33,191 nucleotides of DNA from an uncultured Prevotella sp. (GTDB lineage Bacteria; Bacteroidota; Bacteroidia; Bacteroidales; Bacteroidaceae). The notes under the pieces are model-generated. The model ran no database searches. It saw only the letters and a list, made by a program, of their open reading frames with translations, and had not been told where the DNA came from. The DNA is taken from positions 1-33,191 of the forward strand of contig URDM01000026.1 in assembly GCA_900546575.1 (NCBI GenBank), read 5' to 3'. The translations under genes and the position numbers were made by a program. Positions 1 through 7,100 of this stretch are shown here, piece by piece (the first letter of the stretch is position 1; each line of letters begins with the position of its first letter).

Positions 1-130
1 AGACATAGCAAAGCCCTGGCTTGTGAAAGTCAGGGCTTTGTGATTTTTTAAGAATCAGGGAGTTTTGACACACCCTCAGCCAAACCAGTATCAAGGCAAT
101 AATTGTACTAAAAATCAGTCTTTTTTTCAT
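1..130 (-). pseudogene. Truncated signal-peptide start, probable TonB-dependent receptor remnant
   Basis: Reading the minus strand from ATG at 130, the frame begins MKKRLIFSTIIALILVWL, a classic charged-then-hydrophobic signal peptide, and stays open to the window edge. It starts 90 nt after the fecR stop, where Bacteroidota ECF/FecR loci normally place the regulated SusC/TonB receptor. After about 20 residues the frame enters sequence around 78 to 1 that does not resemble a receptor plug or STN domain and contains a plus-strand terminator. I infer that the receptor gene is interrupted just after its signal peptide, probably by an insertion-sequence end. What lies left of the window is unknown, so an intact but unusual protein is possible. 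Confidence 0.4.
9..49 (+). terminator. Rho-independent terminator of an upstream plus-strand gene
   Basis: The 10-bp perfect stem CAAAGCCCTG (9-18) and CAGGGCTTTG (31-40) has a 12-nt loop and is followed by a T-run at 44-49. It points rightwards, so it would end a plus-strand gene lying left of the window, possibly a transposase. On the minus strand no T-run follows it. Confidence 0.7.
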
Positions 131-219
131 AAATACACTCTTGTTGTTACGTCAATTTACCAATAATACGTGCATTTATGAAATATGGTTACCCTTTTAC
201 GTAAAAAAGTTTCAAAATG

Positions 220-1269
220 TTATCTTACAACAATCCGATTCTTCTCAAGTGTAACATGAGCAACATCCAAGCGGTTTATCATCTCTACTGTCTTTTCGAT
301 AGTCTGACCATTGGGCACATAAAAGTGGACGCGGCTCTTTCGGGCAGATTGATTCAAGCATATCACATCCACATTATACCATCGGCCTACCTCTTCAAGC
401 ATACGCTCAAGCGTAATGTCATCATAATACTGATAGCCGCTGGTCCAGCTCAAGGTGCGCTCCATGTCAGGCTCATCAGTCAAGGCAAAGCCACCACTCT
501 CGGCAAGCGTAGCACTCTGACCGGGCTTCATCACCACCCTATTGCGCTCCAGCGAGTCCGAGAGCATCACCTTGCCCTCAAGCAACACCACCTTAGGCAC
601 CTCGTTGGCATAATGACGCACACTAAACTGGGTGCCCAACACAGTTGTGTTGACGCTTCCACTCCTCACTACAAATGGTCTGTGGGCATTCTTGGTTACC
701 TTGAAGAAGGCTTCGCCCCACAGGCTTACCACTCGCCTGTCTCCTGCAAAACGTTTGGGATAAGCGATTCGGCTTCCGGCATTGAGCATAACCTCGCTAC
801 CATCGGGCAGAAACAGAGTGCGCGTCTTGCCATAGGGAGCCTTCAGAAGCACCATCTCGTTGCCGTCGCCAACCGTCTGTTCGGATGGAGGCTGAATGTC
901 AGTCTTAGCTTCGGCCTTATATATGTAGTCAATACTTGCCACAACGGGCTGAACCGCTTCCTCATGTCTGCCACCAAACACCACTAGCACAAGGCACGCC
1001 ACGGCAGCAGCTGCTGCAAATGCGTACAATACACGACCTGCAATCCGCTTGCGCCTGCGGGCATGAAACTCACGCAACATGGCTTCAGAATCTATCGGAT
1101 GCAACTCTTTTGCCAAAGCCATCTCCATATCCATAAGGTCTTTGCAGGCATGCGCACACCCTTCATCGTCCAATGAGGCAAGAGCCTCGTCAGACGCTTC
1201 GTCCATACTCTCCATAAGCTGCATGGCGAGCAGTTCGTCTTTGTTTATCTTGATTTCTTCGTCTTTCAT
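220..1269 (-). CDS. FecR-family anti-sigma factor
   Basis: This 349-residue protein has the FecR layout. A cytoplasmic N-terminus (1-75) would hold the sigma factor, and one membrane helix follows an arginine-rich stretch (helix about 78-98). A periplasmic FecR domain spans about 137-240 (landmarks LPDGSEVMLNAGS at 154-166 and GEAFFKV at 185-191). A C-terminal DUF4974-like domain spans about 272-349. In this family the periplasmic part senses a TonB receptor and the N-terminus releases or activates the partner ECF sigma factor. It starts 17 nt after the sigma gene stop and has no Shine-Dalgarno, so it is probably cotranscribed. The presumed receptor downstream looks truncated. Family assignment is firm; the signal is unknown. 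Confidence 0.92.
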   Translation of the reverse strand: MKDEEIKINKDELLAMQLMESMDEASDEALASLDDEGCAHACKDLMDMEMALAKELHPIDSEAMLREFHARRRKRIAGRVLYAFAAAAAVACLVLVVFGGRHEEAVQPVVASIDYIYKAEAKTDIQPPSEQTVGDGNEMVLLKAPYGKTRTLFLPDGSEVMLNAGSRIAYPKRFAGDRRVVSLWGEAFFKVTKNAHRPFVVRSGSVNTTVLGTQFSVRHYANEVPKVVLLEGKVMLSDSLERNRVVMKPGQSATLAESGGFALTDEPDMERTLSWTSGYQYYDDITLERMLEEVGRWYNVDVICLNQSARKSRVHFYVPNGQTIEKTVEMINRLDVAHVTLEKNRIVVR

Positions 1270-1286
1270 ACCAGTTATACGTTTGA

Positions 1287-1793
1287 CTACTTAAAATGGC
1301 TACCCTCCGCTCTCACATATTCGCGCACTATGCGAAGAGCCTTAACTATATTCTTGTGTATTGCTGCCACACTTACCCCCAACTCATCGGCTACTTCCTT
1401 ATACTTCTTCCTACCCACATAGCACTCCTGCAGAATCATACGGTTGTAGGGAGTCAGCAACTGCATGGCCTCGCCTATCAGACGCAAGCGTTCGTCAGGC
1501 TCGCCAGTATCGAGTTCTACATACTTCTGGCTCATGGACGAGGCAAACTCTACATAGCGGTTCTGATTGTCGAGCTTGCGCAAATGATCGATACACCTGC
1601 TACGCACTATGGTGAATAGATAGGTGCGAAGCGTAGACTCCTCCGCCTCGTCAAGTCTCTTCCATAGATATTCGAAGGCATCATTCACAATGTCCTTGCC
1701 CGTCTCCTCGTCCTTGACTATCCTCAAGGCAAAAAGGTAGAGGTCGGCATACCACCGGACGAAAGCCTTGTCAAAATCGCTCCTATCTATCAT
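1287..1793 (-). CDS. ECF-type RNA polymerase sigma factor
   Basis: The 168-residue product has the usual ECF size. A sigma-2 domain spans about residues 8-78 (DIVNDAFEYLWKR, then the LRTYLFTIVRSRCIDHLRK helix of regions 2.3-2.4). A sigma-4 domain spans about 103-160 (helix-turn-helix YKEVADELGVSVAAIHKNI). There is no region 1 or 3. With the adjacent fecR it forms a cell-surface signalling pair of the Bacteroidota FecI/FecR type, expected to activate a nearby TonB receptor/lipoprotein operon. No clear housekeeping promoter was found in the 70 nt separating it from the ABC permease gene upstream. Confidence 0.93.
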   Translation of the reverse strand: MIDRSDFDKAFVRWYADLYLFALRIVKDEETGKDIVNDAFEYLWKRLDEAEESTLRTYLFTIVRSRCIDHLRKLDNQNRYVEFASSMSQKYVELDTGEPDERLRLIGEAMQLLTPYNRMILQECYVGRKKYKEVADELGVSVAAIHKNIVKALRIVREYVRAEGSHFK

Positions 1794-1864
1794 ATATGTA
1801 TTCTGCCTGCTTTTCTAAATTTGTATGATTCTATCAGTATTGACAATTAGAATATCTAACTCTA

Positions 1865-3064
1865 TCAATCCTTCTTCTTCCAGATGCTCATCACCTTGTT
1901 CTTCACTACGAGCACATTGGTGGCTGACACCACTACAAACAGCACAACGCCTACTGCCAATGTGCCCCACATAGAGCCTTCGTCGGTCTCGGGGAAGAGC
2001 GTCATGATGACATCCATATAGTAGGAACGGGCTGCTGCGAGCAACGCCAATGCTATGGCGAGCACGGCAAGGTTCAGACCTATAGTGAGCATCTGGTAGG
2101 GCATTGCCACACGCTGCGGACTGTAGCCTATGAGCAGCAGGTTCTCGAGCTTGGTGGTGTTCTTCTGCACGAGCAGGTAGATGCTGAGCATGAGGATGTA
2201 GATGCTCAGAGCAGAGATGACGAGTCCTACGATGACGACTATTGACACAAGGAGCTTCAGGAAGTAGACTATCTTCTCGGCATCCATATTGTTGTCTGCC
2301 ATGTCGTAGCCGTGGCTCTCCATAAACTCCGACACACGTGTGTCGGTAGGGTTGTCCACCTCTACTATCAGGCGCGTGGCGCTGTTGTCAACGTCGCTGG
2401 AGTATTCCTTGTTGCTCCAGTCCATGAATGTCTGTGGCACAAGTATGGAGTTGAGCCTTGACGAGAATCCTATCACCCTGCCCTTGAAGCGTGCGTCCTT
2501 GCCGTTGCCGTGAACGAGGAGCGTGAACTCCACCATTCCGACGAGTCCCTCGCTTATCTTGGGCAGCGAATGGCTTTGGGCAAAACCGAAATTGTACATA
2601 GTGATGTACGAACGGGGCAGGATGATGGGCACGGTGGTGTCGCCAGGGGTGTACTTCCACTTGCTGAGCGAGACGTCGACGAAACGATCGGGCACGCTCT
2701 CAAGAAAGAGTTCGGAATTAAGGATGTTGACTCCCTGCACACCCATCGAAGCCTCAACCTTATAGTTGGCTGAAACGAACTGCCCTACCCCACGCACAAA
2801 CTTCTGCGACTGGATTTCGGAGATGTCCGAATTGCTGAACGTATTGGTGCGTCCGGTCAACGTGCTTGCCGTGCCGATGGTCTTGTTGATGATAATGTAG
2901 TTGTTCTTCATGAAGCTGTCGTCTCCTGTGAACACGGGCAGCACGTCGTTGTAGAACTGGAAGCCGAACAGAATGATGAGCACGCCAAGCAGGTTGGCAA
3001 GCGAGAAGCCTGCAAACTGGCCTATGCTGATGTGCTGGCGCAGCAATTTCCATACAAGATTCAT
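1865..3064 (-). CDS. ABC transporter permease, FtsX/MacB-like
   Basis: This 399-residue membrane protein has the FtsX/MacB permease topology: one N-terminal helix (about 17-40), a large extracytoplasmic domain (about 41-265), then three C-terminal helices (about 268-298, 322-348 and 366-388). Its start overlaps the ATPase stop by 4 nt (ATGA at 3061-3064), so the two are translationally coupled. Proteins of this topology usually drive lipoprotein release, efflux or cell-wall signalling rather than nutrient import. The DUF4836-type lipoprotein earlier in the same operon is a candidate partner. No substrate can be inferred. Confidence 0.82.
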   Translation of the reverse strand: MNLVWKLLRQHISIGQFAGFSLANLLGVLIILFGFQFYNDVLPVFTGDDSFMKNNYIIINKTIGTASTLTGRTNTFSNSDISEIQSQKFVRGVGQFVSANYKVEASMGVQGVNILNSELFLESVPDRFVDVSLSKWKYTPGDTTVPIILPRSYITMYNFGFAQSHSLPKISEGLVGMVEFTLLVHGNGKDARFKGRVIGFSSRLNSILVPQTFMDWSNKEYSSDVDNSATRLIVEVDNPTDTRVSEFMESHGYDMADNNMDAEKIVYFLKLLVSIVVIVGLVISALSIYILMLSIYLLVQKNTTKLENLLLIGYSPQRVAMPYQMLTIGLNLAVLAIALALLAAARSYYMDVIMTLFPETDEGSMWGTLAVGVVLFVVVSATNVLVVKNKVMSIWKKKD

Positions 3065-3705
3065 AGTCTATATGTTTTTTCGTAATCCAAATCAATGTGT
3101 TTTCCAATACTTGTCATCACTACTCCGGCTCCCTGCTTGCGGGCTTCCTCCATGACGATCTGTCCCATCACTCGGGCGTTGTCGTCGTCAAGATGACTTA
3201 TGGGTTCGTCAAGCACTATGAAGTCGTAGGGCTGCACCAGGGCACGCATCAGAGCCACACGCTGCTGCTGGCCGAACGACATCTCGCCTATGAGCGACTG
3301 CTTCTTGTCGGCTATGCCGAGGCGCTCAAACCATGTGTCGATGGTGTGGCTGTCGGCAAATGACGTGAGACGGTTCTTTATCTCTACATTCTCCCAAGCC
3401 GTAAGTTCGGGGAAGAGGCGCAGTTCCTGAAACAACAGGCTGACGTGGCGCATGCGCACATCGACCCAGTCGGCTGTCTTATATCCGCGCACATCGTCGT
3501 CGCCAAAGAGTATGGTGCCCGTATAGTCGTGACGATAGCCCAACACGTAGCTGCAGAACGTGCTCTTGCCCATTCCGCTTGCTGCCTCTACAAGATACAG
3601 ACGGCCTTTCTCAAAAACGGCTTCGCTCTTCCATATGTCGGAGCCTATGTCGGCTCTGTCGGCGAAGACATGGGGCAGTACGTCCCTGAATACAATTCTT
3701 TCCAT
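3061..3705 (-). CDS. ABC transporter ATP-binding protein with degenerate motifs
   Basis: This 214-residue protein is the ATPase partner of the permease it overlaps. Visible motifs are Walker A EAASGMGKSTF (40-50), Q-loop Gln93, signature MSFGQQQR (142-149) and Walker B IVLDEP with Asp166 and Glu167. Three positions depart from the family. The first Walker A Gly is Ala, the signature is SFGQ rather than SGGQ, and the H-loop region reads MTSIGKH, so the usual switch His appears to be Ser. The catalytic Glu is kept, so it may still hydrolyse ATP slowly. It lies 62 nt after the DUF4836 stop, across a 22-bp repeat. Confidence 0.87.
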   Translation of the reverse strand: MERIVFRDVLPHVFADRADIGSDIWKSEAVFEKGRLYLVEAASGMGKSTFCSYVLGYRHDYTGTILFGDDDVRGYKTADWVDVRMRHVSLLFQELRLFPELTAWENVEIKNRLTSFADSHTIDTWFERLGIADKKQSLIGEMSFGQQQRVALMRALVQPYDFIVLDEPISHLDDDNARVMGQIVMEEARKQGAGVVMTSIGKHIDLDYEKTYRL

Positions 3706-3724
3706 TATTATTGATTGTTTTCTT

Positions 3725-3776
3725 TACTTCATATTCGTTGTTACCCTACTTTATATCCGTTGTCAGCCTACTTCAT
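3725..3776. repeat. 22-bp tandem repeat (about 2.4 copies)
   Basis: Units at 3725-3746 and 3747-3768 match at 18 of 22 positions, and a partial third unit starts at 3769. The second and third units overlap the last codons and stop of the DUF4836-type gene, so the repeat arose from or replaced the gene's 3' end. Function is unknown. Confidence 0.7.
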
Positions 3777-5108
3777 CACGCAAACCACGGCCTTCACATT
3801 GTCTATTATTGGCTTCAGCATGTCAAGCATTCCGCCTGCTGCCGCACTATTGGCTGCGAGCGGCTTGAGATTGAGCACCATTGCCATACGGCTTCCTGCT
3901 ATCATACGGCTTACTTCGCCGTATATGGGCTGTGAGGGCTTGAGCAGCTGCTGGATGGACGCTGGCGCCTGTCCCGATATGGCGTAGAACACGTCGCCCT
4001 GCAAGCCGAACGAGAAGCTGGCGTCTCCTCCACGGTAGACCCAGCTGCCGTTGGAACCCGTGATGCTGCATCCCGGCTGGCATGACTGCTTCCAATAGTC
4101 TACGTCGGCTGTCCACACGGGATTCGCCACACGGGCAAGCATTGTCATGGCTATGTTGTCCTGCGACATTCCCGAGAACATGAATGCGAGGTCGCCATCG
4201 ACGCTACGCATTATGTTGTCGAAGTCGACGGCTGTATTGAGTCCCATGAGTACTGCCTGAAGGGAACGGTCGGACTGAAGGAGCGGCAGAAACTCCTTGC
4301 CCTTGACATTGGCAAAGAGTGAAAAGAGCTGGTTGTGCGACATGCTCTGACTGAAGACGCCCTTGACGGGACGGAAGGCGGCACGCGACTTCTTCAGCTC
4401 GCGGTCGATGCTCTTGTCGAACGAGAAGCTCTGGCAATCGATGCGCACTATACCGTCCTTGATGTCAACACCTGCCGCTACAGCCACCTGCGAGGCATCG
4501 GCTCCCTTGGGGGCACCAAGCATGAAGGGGGCTGCAAACTTCTCGGGCAGGGCCTGCACCTGAGCCACGAATGCCACACGGCTGTCGATACTGTCGAGTT
4601 TGGAGTACATGGGGCGCGCCATTATGCTTGCATCGTCGTCCTGCTTGAGCATGCGTACTATGCTGCGCTGGGCGTCGGGCAAGGCTGCTGCACTAACGGG
4701 GCCGAGCACTACAAGCGACTTGTCGTTGAAGCCTACCGCCCACGAATTGTTGATGTCGGTAAGGCGGCAGTCGCCCTGCTTGCGCACATCAGACGTTGTG
4801 ACTGTCTTGAGGGCTTCGAGCAAGGCATCAGAATCCTTCACCCTGGCACACATTCCAAGATTGCCGTCTACCGTCTCGAAGGCGTAAACCTCACGGCTGA
4901 GGTCAATCACGTCGGCAGTCTTGTCGCCAAAGGGCAGCAACGAGAGCATCTTGTGCGAACCCGCCACGACGGCTCCGTCTATCTTCATCACAGCCGTGGC
5001 AGACGCGGGTATAGAGCGTACATAATCGTTGTCGCGACATGAAGCCAGACAAAGGGCACATACCATAATAAGCCACACGGCTTTCAGGTCAATTAATCTT
5101 GTTTTCAT
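3768..5108 (-). CDS. DUF4836-type lipoprotein
   Basis: This 446-residue protein starts with a lipoprotein signal peptide ending in the lipobox LASC, with Cys24 as the lipidation site, followed by RDND. The body resembles the Bacteroidota DUF4836 family: an early IPASATAVMKIDG segment and alternating strands and helices with no membrane span. Family function is unknown. It lies between rsmE (60-nt gap) and the ABC ATPase/permease pair on the same strand, so it is likely expressed with the transporter and may act with it at the envelope. The DUF call is from memory of the family's N-terminal pattern; the lipoprotein call is read directly. Confidence 0.78.
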   Translation of the reverse strand: MKTRLIDLKAVWLIMVCALCLASCRDNDYVRSIPASATAVMKIDGAVVAGSHKMLSLLPFGDKTADVIDLSREVYAFETVDGNLGMCARVKDSDALLEALKTVTTSDVRKQGDCRLTDINNSWAVGFNDKSLVVLGPVSAAALPDAQRSIVRMLKQDDDASIMARPMYSKLDSIDSRVAFVAQVQALPEKFAAPFMLGAPKGADASQVAVAAGVDIKDGIVRIDCQSFSFDKSIDRELKKSRAAFRPVKGVFSQSMSHNQLFSLFANVKGKEFLPLLQSDRSLQAVLMGLNTAVDFDNIMRSVDGDLAFMFSGMSQDNIAMTMLARVANPVWTADVDYWKQSCQPGCSITGSNGSWVYRGGDASFSFGLQGDVFYAISGQAPASIQQLLKPSQPIYGEVSRMIAGSRMAMVLNLKPLAANSAAAGGMLDMLKPIIDNVKAVVCVMK

Positions 5109-5125
5109 AAGTATCGTTATTATAA

Positions 5126-5163
5126 TCTCTACGTCAGCTGTCGTCCTCTACGTCAGCTGACGT
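5126..5163. repeat. 19-bp direct duplication with a 14-bp palindrome
   Basis: Two 19-bp units, 5126-5144 and 5145-5163, match at 17 of 19 positions. The second ends in the perfect palindrome ACGTCAGCTGACGT (5150-5163). They fill most of the 60-nt gap between rsmE and the lipoprotein gene. No function is evident. Confidence 0.65.
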
Positions 5164-5168
5164 CGTTT

Positions 5169-5894
5169 TTACAGCTTGCGTTTTGTAAGGTTTGCCATCA
5201 TAATGGCACTCAGTCCGGCAGTCTCCGTACGCAGACGGCTCTTGCCAAGACTTATAGGCTCGTAGCCATGGGTCATGGCAAGTCGCACCTCGTCGATGGA
5301 GAAGTCGCCTTCGGGACCTACGAGTACAGTCACGGGCTCTTCAGAGGCGATGGTCTGGAGGGTGGCGAAGAGGTCCTTGCGCTCTATCTCGGCATAGCAA
5401 TGGGCTATGAACTTGCGTCCCTCGCGTGGACGTGTCACGTAATCGCCAAACGGCTCCATCTCGCCCACCATGGGCTTGTGGGCCTTGTGGCTCTGCTTCA
5501 TAGCCGACACGACGATGCGCTCCACACGATCAGTACGCAACGTCTTGCGCTCGGAGAACTTGCAGTCGAGGAAGTCAAGTTCGTCAAACCCTATCTCGGT
5601 AGCCTTCTCAGCCATCCACTCTATGCGGTCCATCATCTTGGTAGGGGCAATGGCAAGCGTGATGCGTCCGTTCCACTCGCGCTCACACGGCAGCTGCTCA
5701 AGGATGTTGTACATGCAATGCTTGCCCGAAGCCATGCTCACCTCGGCATCGAAGAGTCCGCCCTCGCCGTCGGCAAGAATCATGCGGTCGCCACTCTGCA
5801 GGCGAAGCACACGCACGGCATGCTTGGCTTCCTCCTCGGGCAGTTCGCCTGCACTTGCAGCATTGGGAACGTAAAAATATCTTACTTCTTTCAT
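5169..5894 (-). CDS. rsmE: 16S rRNA m3U1498 methyltransferase RsmE
   Basis: This 241-residue protein matches RsmE in length and motifs. An N-terminal PUA-like part has HAVRVLR (25-31). The SPOUT domain carries LVGPEGDFSIDEV (191-203) and the knot-forming SLGKSRLRTETAGLSAI (215-231), which binds S-adenosylmethionine. RsmE methylates N3 of U1498 in the decoding region of assembled 30S subunits. It is the first gene of a probable operon with the DUF4836 lipoprotein and the ABC pair, which have no obvious link to ribosomes. Confidence 0.95.
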   Translation of the reverse strand: MKEVRYFYVPNAASAGELPEEEAKHAVRVLRLQSGDRMILADGEGGLFDAEVSMASGKHCMYNILEQLPCEREWNGRITLAIAPTKMMDRIEWMAEKATEIGFDELDFLDCKFSERKTLRTDRVERIVVSAMKQSHKAHKPMVGEMEPFGDYVTRPREGRKFIAHCYAEIERKDLFATLQTIASEEPVTVLVGPEGDFSIDEVRLAMTHGYEPISLGKSRLRTETAGLSAIMMANLTKRKL

Positions 5895-5960
5895 AGTCTT
5901 CTACATTATTTTCATAGTTTTACAAAGGCCATGCCGTCAACCTGGCACAGCAAAACCGTG

Positions 5961-5990
5961 CAAAGTTACTATCTTTTTCAGAAATACAAT
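5961..5990 (-). promoter_or_regulatory. Probable promoter of the rsmE operon
   Basis: On the minus strand a TAacTTTG box (5961-5968) sits about 66 nt before the rsmE start. The -33 element is weak: ATTG (5987-5990) after an 18-nt spacer. It lies back to back with the rpoD promoter. Confidence 0.5.
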
Positions 5991-6006
5991 AATATTGAAT
6001 AAAAAA

Positions 6007-6038
6007 CTTGTTTAAGTCAGAATAAAAGCGTACCTTTG
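6007..6038 (+). promoter_or_regulatory. Bacteroidota-type promoter of rpoD
   Basis: The CTTG element (6007-6010), a 20-nt spacer and TAccTTTG (6031-6038) match the Bacteroidota -33/-7 consensus with one mismatch. The predicted start leaves a leader of roughly 65 nt before the ATG at 6111. Confidence 0.7.
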
Positions 6039-6110
6039 CAAGGTTTTTGGGCACATTTGCTCAAAACGCGCAACTTTTATAAAAGCCGTAGAAAGTTTAA
6101 GGTATACAAG

Positions 6111-6983
6111 ATGAGACAACTTAAGATTCAAAAAAGTATTACAAACCGTTCGAGTGAAGCACTGGATAAATATCTCGTTGAGATTGGACGTGCACCGCTA
6201 ATTTCCATTGACGAGGAAATCGAGCTGGCACAGAAGATCAAGAAGGGCGGTCCGGAAGGCGAGCGTGCCAAAGACAAACTGGTAACAGCCAACTTGCGAT
6301 TTGTAGTATCCGTAGCAAAACAGTATCAGCATCAGGGTTTGACACTGACCGACCTCATTGACGAAGGCAACATCGGCCTCATTAAGGCAGCACAGAAGTT
6401 TGATGAGACACGCGGATTCAAGTTCATCTCGTATGCTGTATGGTGGATTCGCCAGAGCATCTTGCAGGCCATTGCCGAGCAGAGCCGTATCGTTCGTCTG
6501 CCCCTCAACCAGGTGGGTTCGCTCAACAAAATCAATCACGAGATTAACAAGTTTGAGCAGGAAAACCAGCGTCATCCTTCGGTTTCGGAGCTGTCTGACG
6601 CTACAAAGATTGACGAGGAGAAGATTGGACAGAGCCTTATGGCCGACGGACACCACCTCAGTATCGACGCTCCTTTCCAGGACGGTGAGGACAACTGTAT
6701 GCTCGACGTAATGCCGAGTGGCGACGACAGCCGTACCGACCGCCAGGTAGACCACGAGTCAATGGCTCTCGAACTGAACTCCGTGCTCAACAAGGTGCTC
6801 AAGGACCGCGAAATCACCATCATCCGCGAGTGCTTCGGCATTGGTTGCCACGAGAAGGGTCTTGAGGAGATTGGCGACCAGCTCGGACTGACACGCGAAC
6901 GTGTGCGCCAGATACGCGAGAAGAGTATTGCCAAGCTGCGCGACAGCGGCAACGCCAAGATTCTCATGAAATATTTAGGCTAA
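6111..6983 (+). CDS. rpoD: Primary RNA polymerase sigma factor RpoD (sigma-ABfr type)
   Basis: I chose ATG 6111 (MRQLKIQKS), giving 290 residues, the size of the short Bacteroidota primary sigma factor. An in-frame ATG at 6036 lies inside the promoter box and is rejected. The protein lacks region 1.1. It begins with region 1.2 (SSEALDKYLVEIGR). Region 2 follows with LIDEGNIGLIKAAQKFD and FISYAVWWIRQSI, then region 3, and region 4 ends in a helix-turn-helix LTRERVRQIREKSIAKLR. This factor reads the TTTG/TAnnTTTG promoters seen across the window. It is monocistronic, with a terminator after it. Confidence 0.96.
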   Translation: MRQLKIQKSITNRSSEALDKYLVEIGRAPLISIDEEIELAQKIKKGGPEGERAKDKLVTANLRFVVSVAKQYQHQGLTLTDLIDEGNIGLIKAAQKFDETRGFKFISYAVWWIRQSILQAIAEQSRIVRLPLNQVGSLNKINHEINKFEQENQRHPSVSELSDATKIDEEKIGQSLMADGHHLSIDAPFQDGEDNCMLDVMPSGDDSRTDRQVDHESMALELNSVLNKVLKDREITIIRECFGIGCHEKGLEEIGDQLGLTRERVRQIREKSIAKLRDSGNAKILMKYLG

Positions 6984-7045
6984 ATTTTAATTGTTCAAGT
7001 AAGCGGCGGACAGTTAGCTTCCGAACTGGTTGTCACTTACGATAA

Positions 7046-7100
7046 AAGCACCATTGGAAAAGAAAACCATGTTTTCAATTCTGATGGTGCTTACTTTTTA
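7046..7100 (+). terminator. Rho-independent terminator after rpoD
   Basis: The stem AAGCACCAT (7046-7054) pairs with ATGGTGCTT (7084-7092) and contains an inner imperfect stem, followed by a T-rich run at 7095-7099. It reaches the stop of the convergent TPR gene and may serve both strands. Confidence 0.72.

Noticed and set aside
195..206. 12-bp palindrome TTTTACGTAAAA after fecR
   Set aside because: Short and AT-rich; it has no loop, so it cannot act as a terminator, and there is no supporting context for an operator.
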